The notes under the pieces were generated by a model. It was not told the origin of the DNA. It did not search any database and worked only from the letters and a program-made list of their open reading frames with translations. From NCBI GenBank assembly GCA_007129655.1, contig SKVC01000111.1, positions 1 to 13,856 on the forward strand: a DNA stretch of 13,856 nt, written 5' to 3'. Each line of letters begins with the position of its first letter. The first letter of the stretch is position 1. Below, piece after piece: positions 6,681 through 13,632 of the stretch. Source of the stretch: Thermoplasmata archaeon (lineage in GTDB: Archaea; Thermoplasmatota; Thermoplasmata; Halarchaeoplasmatales; Halarchaeoplasmataceae). The translations under genes and the position numbers were made by a program.

Positions 6681-9347
6681 TTACTTACCTCCTCTTTTGA
6701 AGGCTTTTAAATCGGTTATAATATCGTCCATGTCTATGGCCTTTCCTTTGATACTCCGCATAGGATCGACACCGTCTTCACCGTATTTGAATTGAATTAT
6801 GGTATCTGCGGGATTTCTTACACTCTCATCTGCGTAAACCATCAAGTCTTCCAGGGCATTGATGAGCCTTCTTTGCATGTATCCTGAACGGCTGGTTCTT
6901 ACAGCGGTATCGACTAAACCCTCTCTACCACCCATACTGTGGAAGAAATATTCTACAGGATTCAAACCATCTTTATAGGAAGATTTAACGAATCCTCTCG
7001 CCTCTGCACCGAGTTCACCTCTTTTGAAGTGTGAAAGTGTGCGTTCTTCGTAACCTCTGCTTGGTCTTTCTCCTCTGATAGCTTGTTGTCCGAGAGCGGC
7101 GGCCATCTGTGTTAGATTTAACATACTCGCTCGTGCTCCAGTCCTTGCCATCTTTACGGCATTATTGCCCATACCTAGATGTTTACTCGCTATCTTACCG
7201 GCGTTGTCTCTAGCCTTCCCCATACGCTGCATAGCCATTACTTCCAAAGTTTCTTTCAATGTACGACCGGGCATCTCTTCTAACTCACCGTCGTTGTATG
7301 ACTGAGCAAGCTTTCTGACTTCGTCCTCCGCCTCTAAAAGTATGTCCTTGATCTGCTTTTTTGCCTCTCGTGGTACATCCTCGTCCTCTATAGATGTAGT
7401 GAATCCTTTCAATGTTATCACCCCTAGAGCCAACCTAGTGATCCTATCTATGAACAATCTAGCGCTATCCGTTCCGAAATCTCTCGCTATTTTGTCAACG
7501 ATCTGTCCTTTAAAAGCACCGACGGCACTTTCGTCGATAGTACCGGAAAGTAATTTACCGTCCTCTATGACAACAAACGCGTCTTTATCGCACTCTATTC
7601 CTTTACATACATCACAGTTCTCACATATTGAAGAGCTGAATTCAGTATTCAGGTCTTCCGGTAGGAACGTACTGAAGATATCTTTACCTCTCCACATCCT
7701 CTCATCGTCCAAGGTTACCGATTCGGGATATTTTTCTATGACTAAATTGGAGAAGATACTAACAACCTCTCTTCTGGTAAACAGAGGATTCTGGTAAGTC
7801 AAGAAGAACAAACCGGTTATGTGATCCTGGATCGCACCGATTATAGGTCCACCGAATCGAGGTGATAGTATATGCTCTTGAACCATCATCATCACTTTGG
7901 CCTCAGCTCGAGATTCTTCACTCTGCAGAATATGCAGGTTCATCTCGTCACCGTCAAAATCAGCGTTGTAAGGAGGACAAACGGCTAAGTTCATTCTGAA
8001 CGTTTTTCCGGGTACTATCTTTACTTCATGGGCCATCATAGACATCCTATGCAGTGATGGTTGTCTGTTGAATAGCACCACATCTCCTTCCATCAGTCCC
8101 CTTTCAACCGTGAAACCGATCTCAAGTTTTTCAGCAACGGTTTCCGCGTTGGTTTCAGTCAATCGTATCCGCCTTCCGTCCGTTCTGATAATATAGTTTA
8201 CTCCGGGTACGTATTTCCCTCTATCAAAGGGCTCGGGACCTTTCAGCACCATCTCGCGTATTACCTCTATGTTCTCAGTAGTAACTTTCATTGGTACGGT
8301 CAGTTCACGGGCCGCTCTCATAGGAACTCCCACTTGATTAATAGAAAGCCACGGATCTGGAGATATAACCGTTCTAGCGGAAAAATTAACACGCTTTCCA
8401 CTTAAGTTTTGTCTGAATCTACCATCTTTTCCCTTCAACCTTTGAATCAACGTTTTTAGAGTACGTCCGCTTCGATGTCTTGCCGGAGGAATACCCGACG
8501 TTTGATTGTCAAAGTATGTTGTAACGTGATATTGAAGCAAATCCCAAAGATCTTCAACGATAAGCTGTGGTGAACCGATATCTCTGTTATCTCTCAATCG
8601 CTGGTTGATCCTCAATATATCTACGAGCTTATGTGTGAGGTCATCTTCCGAACGATCTCCGGATTCGAGTGTAATAGATGGTCTGACCGTTACAGGTGGT
8701 ACAAGCAGCACTTTCAGAATGAGCCACTCGGGCCGAACGACATCGGGATTCATACCCATCGGTATCAGATCTCTATCAGGTATCCTTTCCATCCTTACCC
8801 GTACTTCTTTAGGAGTAAGTTTTCTGGAATCTTCTCTGAAAGTGGTCGGCTTATCCAACATTATCTTCAACTGCGGCGCTTCGCAATGAGGACATACGGA
8901 GCTTTTCTGTGCGGTAAACGATATTTTTTTAGTTAAAGCTCTCATATCCAACGAATCTCCACCTAGATGCTTGAGGTGCTTTATGGAAGATATATATTCT
9001 TCTCGCTCCTCATCGGTCATAAGAATTCTACCACATTCGCAGCATGTAGATCGCAGTAGCTTTTTGATCTCCTTTACATATCCTACATGTATTACCGGCA
9101 TAGCCAATTCGATATTTCCGAAATGTCCCGAACATTGGTCAACACGACCACCACATGTTTTACATCGGAGACCCGGCTCGATTACACCCAAGTGCGTATC
9201 CATCAATCCCATATCTATGGGAAAACCATCGTCGTCATAGGTATCCGGTGTTATTATCTTTGTAGCTGAAAGTTTTCTTATCTCCTCAGGTGACATGTAC
9301 GAAAACGTGATAGACCCTACTCTTTTTGATATACCCTTTCTCATCAT
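6681..9347 (-). CDS. rpoA1: DNA-directed RNA polymerase subunit A'
   Basis: At 888 residues this is normal length for the N-terminal part of the split archaeal largest subunit. The clamp zinc site is C62/C65/C72/H75 (CKTCGGRVDQCSGH). A second Cys set is C102/C105 with C152/C155. The catalytic magnesium loop NADFDGDEMNLH has D463, D465 and D467. The lid/rudder region reads RFRQNLSGKRVNFSARTVISPDP. An extra Cys cluster (ICENCDVCKGIEC, around 575-585) lies in the pore/funnel region. The first of two adjacent ATG codons overlaps the rpoB stop in ATGA, and GGAGG upstream serves it, so translational coupling is likely. The second Met is an equally possible start. No intein or frameshift is seen. 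Confidence 0.97.
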   Translation of the reverse strand: MMRKGISKRVGSITFSYMSPEEIRKLSATKIITPDTYDDDGFPIDMGLMDTHLGVIEPGLRCKTCGGRVDQCSGHFGNIELAMPVIHVGYVKEIKKLLRSTCCECGRILMTDEEREEYISSIKHLKHLGGDSLDMRALTKKISFTAQKSSVCPHCEAPQLKIMLDKPTTFREDSRKLTPKEVRVRMERIPDRDLIPMGMNPDVVRPEWLILKVLLVPPVTVRPSITLESGDRSEDDLTHKLVDILRINQRLRDNRDIGSPQLIVEDLWDLLQYHVTTYFDNQTSGIPPARHRSGRTLKTLIQRLKGKDGRFRQNLSGKRVNFSARTVISPDPWLSINQVGVPMRAARELTVPMKVTTENIEVIREMVLKGPEPFDRGKYVPGVNYIIRTDGRRIRLTETNAETVAEKLEIGFTVERGLMEGDVVLFNRQPSLHRMSMMAHEVKIVPGKTFRMNLAVCPPYNADFDGDEMNLHILQSEESRAEAKVMMMVQEHILSPRFGGPIIGAIQDHITGLFFLTYQNPLFTRREVVSIFSNLVIEKYPESVTLDDERMWRGKDIFSTFLPEDLNTEFSSSICENCDVCKGIECDKDAFVVIEDGKLLSGTIDESAVGAFKGQIVDKIARDFGTDSARLFIDRITRLALGVITLKGFTTSIEDEDVPREAKKQIKDILLEAEDEVRKLAQSYNDGELEEMPGRTLKETLEVMAMQRMGKARDNAGKIASKHLGMGNNAVKMARTGARASMLNLTQMAAALGQQAIRGERPSRGYEERTLSHFKRGELGAEARGFVKSSYKDGLNPVEYFFHSMGGREGLVDTAVRTSRSGYMQRRLINALEDLMVYADESVRNPADTIIQFKYGEDGVDPMRSIKGKAIDMDDIITDLKAFKRGGK

Positions 9348-12300
9348 TTCAAATCCTCCAATTGTAATCTCATGGTAACTCCAAGTGACCTCAGTTCGTC
9401 CATCAATAATTTGAAGGCGTAACTAGTCTGTATATTGTGGACATTGGACCTTTCACTGCATACAGGACATCTCAATTCATCGTTACTGTCAAGTACGGCG
9501 ACATGCCCACAATCAGGATTACCGCAGATATATTCGGTTGTACCGTCGGATTGATCCAACAGTCGGTCTTTTATCACCATCGCTGCTCCGTGCCCTATAA
9601 GACAATCTCTTTCCATCTCTCCAAAACGCAGACCGCCTTGTCTTGAACGTCCTTCGGTAGGCTGTCGTGTGAGTATCTGCACAGGCCCTCTAGAACGCAT
9701 GTGTAGTTTACCCGAAACCATGTGATGCAGTTTTTGATAGTATATAACACCAACAAAAACTTCGGATTGTAGCATCTTTCCCGTCCTTCCGTCATAAAAT
9801 ATCTCTGTACCGTTGTGCTTAAACCCTGCTTTCATTAACGCGCTTCTCAAAGATTCTTCTTTCTCTCCGCTGAAAGGCGTACCGTCAACAAACCTTCCAT
9901 CGAGGGACGCTACCTTTCCACCGAGCATCTCAAGAACGTGTCCTACGGTCATACGTGAGGGTATAGCATGTGGATTAAGTATAAGATCAGGGACCAATCC
10001 ATCTTCGGTGAATGGAAGATCTTCCGGTTCGACCAATCGTCCGATAACCCCTTTCTGACCGTGTCTTGAGGCAAATTTATCTCCCAGCTCTGGAATACGT
10101 TGATCACGAACTTTGGCTTTAACCACTCTGCTACCATCGGAAGATTCGGTTAACATTATTGAGTCCACCCAACCCTTTTCTCTAGGTCTAACGATCTTTG
10201 ATGTTTCTCTCCTTTTTTGTGGTGCCATGAAATCAGTATCTTCTTCAAGGAAACGAGGCGGTGACGTTTTACCTACAAGGACGTCTCCACCATCAACTTT
10301 TGTTTCCGGGTTGATTAGACCGTCCTCATCTAGATATTTATAGAATTGATCACTCCTGGCACCTCTAACGTCTGGGTCGGGAATTTCGAAGTGGTCTTCT
10401 TGTCCTCCGGGATATCTGCGTTCTTCAGTTGTGTAGGTTCTAAAGAAACTTGATCTTCCTAACCCCCGATCTATCGATGCTCTGTTAAATATAAGTGCAT
10501 CTTCCATATTATAGCCGTGGTAAGACATCACAGTTACTACAAAATTCTGTCCTGCAGGCCTTTCATTGTAATTAACAAATTCCATCGATTTTGTTTGAAG
10601 AAGTGAAAGCTGTGGATAATGTAGTAAGTGCTCCCTAGTATCCGGTCTCAATCTATAATTCGATGCCGGCATACCTAAGGACTGCTTTAACATGTTTGCA
10701 CCCATAGAACAACGTGGTGCTGCATTATGCGGACTATAAGGTATGAGTCCGGTAGATGCTCCTAGCACTAAGACAGGGTCCAATTCAAGATGGGTATGGT
10801 CTTTTTCGAGCAATAATTCGTTATCCATCTCTTCCCCACATGTTTTGCACTCGAGTATTGCAGAGTCAGCCTTTGTGTCTCCCATATTCTTCCATCTTAC
10901 ATCGGGGGGAGCTAATGGCTTATCACATGCTCTACATCTTGGAGGCATTTTGAAAGGTAACATACAAACGTATATGTCTTCTTCCTCTTCAGCGTCCATC
11001 CATTCCATTATTCCTTTGTCAAATAGGTCTTTTATACCTATCCGTCCGGAAATCAAATCCTCCATCATTTCTGATGTAAGTTTAATTTGTCCATTTTCTA
11101 CTATGAGCAAAGGTCTACGCACACGGCCTTCTCCGCAGTTGATAATTACTTCATTCATATTTCCATCATATCTTATATTGACTTGATCTGAGATTGAACC
11201 GTCCCTTCTCTTCTCTCTTACCTTATCCGTGAAAACTCTCGGGTCTTCGGTGACTCCTACGAGGTCACCATTAATAAACACTCTATCCTTGTTCTCCTCG
11301 CCCATCTTTTCCAGACCTATATCATAGAGCTTCCACTGTACATCCATGACGTCAGTGCCTTTTGCCACATCTATTATGAGGGCAGATGTTTTCACAAGAC
11401 CACAGTTCTGTCCTTCGGGCGTCTCATTAGGACAAAGTCTACCCCATTGAGTCGCGTGGAGTTCTCGTGCTTCAAAGTGTGGTTGACTTCTTGATAAAGG
11501 CGATTTAACCCTTCTTAGATGACTTATAGAACTCATATTCGTCGTTCTATCAAGTAACTGAGACAATCCAGTACGTCCACCGACCCAGTTTCCTGTCGCC
11601 ATGGCATGTTGTATCTTATTGGTCATAAGATCCGGTCTTATTGAAGAGCTGATACGTATCTCGCCTTTTCGAGAGTAATTCCTCTCTATCTGGTACTTTA
11701 AGTCTTTTAAGAGGTTCACCAACGAAACTCTAAACAGATCCGCTATAAGATCTCCGGCAAGTTTCAAACGCTTGTTAGCATAATGGTCCTTGTCATCAGC
11801 AGTTCTTTTTCCGCTCTTAAGATCCAATATGGCCTGAGCCATACGCCCAAGGAACAGAGCCTTTTTCTTTCTATCCTTCTCTTCATCGCCTAGATGAGGT
11901 AGAAGAGATCTATCGAGTATTGATTCTATCTTTCTTTTACGATATTCCTCTGCTTGACCTTGTGCGAATTTCCGCTCGAGATATGAAAGGGCGTCTTGTT
12001 GTTCATACACCCCACCCGGCGAATATTCTTCTTCATCCTGCGCCATTTCTATGTTTGCTAAAACAGTGTAGGCCATGTCAGGGTCCTTCACAATAGCGTT
12101 GTATAGGTCGGTGTCTTCATCTAGCCCAAGGGCCTTCATCAATATTATTAGAGGTATTTCCCCACGGGTAGAAGGTATAGAAACTGCTATAGTCCCGTCT
12201 TTCTTTCTTTCCATCACGGTAAGTGCCCGATACCCGTGCCTTTGAGAGAATATTTTTGCAACCTCTATCTGCCTTCCATATCTCTTGTTTACCTCACACA

Positions 12301-12958
12301 TTATACGGTTAGAAGCCATATCTTCAACGGCCATGAGATTTCTCTCAGTTCCACCTATGATAAAGTATCCCATAGGGTCTTTTGGATCTTCATCTAGCGC
12401 TATCAGTTTCTCCTCATAATCCATTTTTTCTGTTTCCTCGATATCGGTACCGAGCATCTCTTCCATAGTGCCGTCTATGTTATCCGGATGCAGATTACAA
12501 TTCTTTGACCCTATCATCACAGGTAATTTCCCTATCGGTATCCATAAGGGATCGCTTTCATGTCCATCTTCAATTATGCTAAAAGAAAGTTCAAGACTTG
12601 CTTCATAATGCATATCTCTCAAACGAGCTTCCATAGGAGTAAGGTGATGTCTTTGACCACTTGCCTCCTGGACATCAGGGCGCTTAAGCTTCAATGTTCT
12701 TTCTGATTCAGGATCTATTCTATCATCATCAGTTCTCTTTCTTCCCACTCGGATGATAATCTCTCTTCCATCTACCTTTTCGGGATCCAGTTTGATTATA
12801 CCCCAATTCGTTTCATCGTATCCTATACGTATGTTATCAATTATCTTTTGTGCCCTGTTATTGGGGTTATCTCTCGTTGGAATGAATTCATTATAGGATT
12901 CCAGATGGTGACTGACTACGTTTATCTCCTTGAAGAAAGCATCGACTAATTCTTTCAT
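9344..12958 (-). CDS. rpoB: DNA-directed RNA polymerase subunit B (unsplit)
   Basis: At 1204 residues this is one intact second-largest subunit, not the B''/B' pair of halophiles and most methanogens. Recognisable blocks: DPMGYFIIGGTERNLMAVED (~194-213), RLCPNETPEGQNCGLVKTSA, GYNMEDALIFNRASIDRG, and the active-site block IPELGDKFASRHGQKGVIG. Zinc sites are C675/C678 with C704/C707 and, at the C-terminus, C1145/C1150 with C1164/C1167. The C-terminal clamp ends in YAFKLLMDELRSLG. Between SKNCNL (~151-156) and DPKDP (~191) lies an acidic stretch longer than the roughly 14 residues I recall for most archaea. The start is the first Met of the frame. A GAGG lies about 13 bases upstream, farther than usual. 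It follows rpoH by 26 bases. Confidence 0.97.
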   Translation of the reverse strand: MKELVDAFFKEINVVSHHLESYNEFIPTRDNPNNRAQKIIDNIRIGYDETNWGIIKLDPEKVDGREIIIRVGRKRTDDDRIDPESERTLKLKRPDVQEASGQRHHLTPMEARLRDMHYEASLELSFSIIEDGHESDPLWIPIGKLPVMIGSKNCNLHPDNIDGTMEEMLGTDIEETEKMDYEEKLIALDEDPKDPMGYFIIGGTERNLMAVEDMASNRIMCEVNKRYGRQIEVAKIFSQRHGYRALTVMERKKDGTIAVSIPSTRGEIPLIILMKALGLDEDTDLYNAIVKDPDMAYTVLANIEMAQDEEEYSPGGVYEQQDALSYLERKFAQGQAEEYRKRKIESILDRSLLPHLGDEEKDRKKKALFLGRMAQAILDLKSGKRTADDKDHYANKRLKLAGDLIADLFRVSLVNLLKDLKYQIERNYSRKGEIRISSSIRPDLMTNKIQHAMATGNWVGGRTGLSQLLDRTTNMSSISHLRRVKSPLSRSQPHFEARELHATQWGRLCPNETPEGQNCGLVKTSALIIDVAKGTDVMDVQWKLYDIGLEKMGEENKDRVFINGDLVGVTEDPRVFTDKVREKRRDGSISDQVNIRYDGNMNEVIINCGEGRVRRPLLIVENGQIKLTSEMMEDLISGRIGIKDLFDKGIMEWMDAEEEEDIYVCMLPFKMPPRCRACDKPLAPPDVRWKNMGDTKADSAILECKTCGEEMDNELLLEKDHTHLELDPVLVLGASTGLIPYSPHNAAPRCSMGANMLKQSLGMPASNYRLRPDTREHLLHYPQLSLLQTKSMEFVNYNERPAGQNFVVTVMSYHGYNMEDALIFNRASIDRGLGRSSFFRTYTTEERRYPGGQEDHFEIPDPDVRGARSDQFYKYLDEDGLINPETKVDGGDVLVGKTSPPRFLEEDTDFMAPQKRRETSKIVRPREKGWVDSIMLTESSDGSRVVKAKVRDQRIPELGDKFASRHGQKGVIGRLVEPEDLPFTEDGLVPDLILNPHAIPSRMTVGHVLEMLGGKVASLDGRFVDGTPFSGEKEESLRSALMKAGFKHNGTEIFYDGRTGKMLQSEVFVGVIYYQKLHHMVSGKLHMRSRGPVQILTRQPTEGRSRQGGLRFGEMERDCLIGHGAAMVIKDRLLDQSDGTTEYICGNPDCGHVAVLDSNDELRCPVCSERSNVHNIQTSYAFKLLMDELRSLGVTMRLQLEDLK

Positions 12959-12984
12959 TTTTTATTCACATCCTCTTAACGTCA

Positions 12985-13239
12985 TTATCGCTTAACCACC
13001 AGGCGATAGGCTTTTGATATGCCAGCAGTTGGACTCTCACGTTCTATTTCTACCATGCGCCCCTCTTTGATATCGCCGGATATTTCTATCAATTGCTCAA
13101 CGGCGGGATCAGACTTCAAAATTTTCGGAAGCTTATTTTTTGAGGTGCCTAGGCTTTCAAGTATTTTTTCTTCTTCGTTTTCGGGAACTAGGCGGTGTAC
13201 GGGTACCATCGCGTGTTTCATCACGTTCAAACTACCCAT
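12985..13239 (-). CDS. rpoH: DNA-directed RNA polymerase subunit H
   Basis: The 84-residue protein matches archaeal RpoH, the equivalent of the C-terminal domain of eukaryotic RPB5. It shows HAMVPVHRLVPENEEEKILESLG, then LPKILKSDPAV, and the C-terminal RESPTAGISKAYRLVVKR. RpoH contacts downstream DNA near the polymerase jaw. It is the first gene of the operon and has a good TATA box about 70 bases upstream. Met1 is preceded by a loose GGGGG. Met7 (start at 13221) would give a protein closer to the common length of 75-80, but no better ribosome site precedes it. The first Met is kept with moderate certainty. Confidence 0.95.
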   Translation of the reverse strand: MGSLNVMKHAMVPVHRLVPENEEEKILESLGTSKNKLPKILKSDPAVEQLIEISGDIKEGRMVEIERESPTAGISKAYRLVVKR

Positions 13240-13305
13240 ATTTTGCCCCCTTTATCGGTTTTGTTGTGATACATAGCGGGTTCTCTCCATACATCTGCCT
13301 TTGGG

Positions 13306-13314
13306 TTTTATATA
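13306..13314 (-). promoter_or_regulatory. TATA box of the rpo operon
   Basis: The complement reads AAAAAGG then TATATAAAA, a near-consensus archaeal BRE/TATA pair. Transcription would start around 13284, giving a leader of about 45 bases before rpoH. The box lies only 32 bases past the 3' end of the tRNA gene on the same strand, so the operon can start on its own or by read-through. Confidence 0.7.
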
Positions 13315-13359
13315 CCTTTTTACGGAAAGGTACTCCGTGCTGAAGTGGGCCCGTGGGGA

Positions 13360-13389
13360 TTTTCGGGATGCGCCTGATTAACGATCCTA
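13360..13389 (-). other. T-loop intron of tRNA-Lys (29 nt, cut site uncertain by one base)
   Basis: The fold is a strict bulge-helix-bulge. The T-stem (13395-13399 with 13354-13358) is followed by a 4-bp helix of exon UUCG (13391-13394) with intron CGAA (13362-13365). Next come 3-nt bulges AUA (13388-13390) and AAU (13359-13361), and an inner helix GGAU/AUCC (13384-13387 with 13366-13369) closed by a 14-nt loop. Symmetric cutting in the two bulges leaves a seven-base T-loop either way; the intron is 13361-13389 or 13360-13388. Confidence 0.88.
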
Positions 13390-13427
13390 TCGAACCCCAG
13401 ACCACCTGGTTAAAAGCCAGATGCTCT

Positions 13428-13457
13428 ATCCAGGGATAGGCATCGCTGCTGTATCCT
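13428..13457 (-). other. D-loop intron of tRNA-Lys (30 nt)
   Basis: Exon CCAG (13460-13463) pairs with intron CUGG (13430-13433). 3-nt bulges GUA (13457-13459) and AUA (13427-13429) flank it, and a 5-bp inner helix GGAUA/UAUCC (13452-13456 with 13434-13438) closes a 13-nt loop. The outer helix is the D-stem, with two extra unpaired bases (AG, the latter being G15) on the 5' side, so this is a slightly relaxed motif. Both cut registers give the same product, D-loop AGCCAGGUA. Confidence 0.85.
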
Positions 13458-13516
13458 ACCTGGCTGAGCTACAGGCCCAATTTTCAAGCAAGCGTTTTAG
13501 GAGCTAAAAGGAGGTA

Positions 13517-13526
13517 GTATATATAC
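13517..13526 (-). promoter_or_regulatory. TATA box of the tRNA-Lys gene
   Basis: GTATATATAC, the same on both strands, is centred about 43 bases upstream of the tRNA 5' end. A start about 26 bases downstream would give a 5' leader of roughly 15 bases, to be removed by RNase P. Confidence 0.6.
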
Positions 13527-13596
13527 TTGTCCCCTAAATAACTCCTTACTGCCGATATCGTATAGCTATGACACTGTTTAAGTATGTTTTCATCAC

Positions 13597-13616
13597 TTTT
13601 AAAAAAGAAAAAGAAA
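13597..13616 (-). terminator. Oligo-T terminator of the surface-protein gene
   Basis: In complement, CCTTTC is followed by runs of five and six T, starting 15-20 bases past the TAA stop of the gene ending at 13633. No stable hairpin is needed for archaeal termination. It separates this gene from the tRNA promoter downstream. Confidence 0.6.
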
Positions 13617-13632
13617 GGGTTGAATGGGTTTT

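Larger units (their letters stand above)
13346..13478 (-). tRNA. tRNA-Lys (anticodon UUU) with two introns, in D-loop and T-loop
   Basis: In complement the 133-base gene folds into a cloverleaf only if two inserts are removed. Acceptor stem: 13472-13478 with 13347-13353, seven pairs including one U-G. D-stem: 13466-13469 with 13423-13426. Anticodon arm: 13417-13421 with 13405-13409, loop CUUUUAA, anticodon UUU at 13412-13414. Variable loop: 13400-13404. T-stem: 13395-13399 with 13354-13358. After removal of about 30 bases from the D-loop and 29 from the T-loop the product has 74 nt. It has D-loop AGCCAGGUA, T-loop UUCGAAU (or UUCGAUU), G15 with C48 for the Levitt pair, and A73; CCA is not encoded. 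The anticodon loop, the usual intron site, is uninterrupted. A73 is a little unexpected, since archaeal tRNA-Lys often has G73. All stems are intact, so it is not a pseudogene by sequence. Confidence 0.92.

Noticed and set aside
6681..12958. Inteins or frameshifts in the large polymerase subunits
   Set aside because: Both frames read straight through the conserved catalytic blocks at normal length, with no intein splice motifs.
13322..13338. Hairpin after the tRNA as a terminator
   Set aside because: The stem is only five pairs. On the tRNA strand it is followed by A, not T, so it lacks the feature archaeal termination uses.
13019..13343. Plus-strand open frames of 85 and 67 residues over rpoH and its promoter
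   Set aside because: They lie opposite rpoH and run through the TATA region, with no recognisable product or ribosome site.
13346..13478. tRNA pseudogene or two tRNA fragments instead of an intron-bearing gene
   Set aside because: All four stems are fully complementary once the inserts are removed, the loops become canonical, and both inserts have splice-motif folds. Decay would not be expected to leave this.
13346..13478. Split or permuted tRNA
   Set aside because: All parts are in normal 5' to 3' order on one strand, so ordinary cis introns explain the gene.
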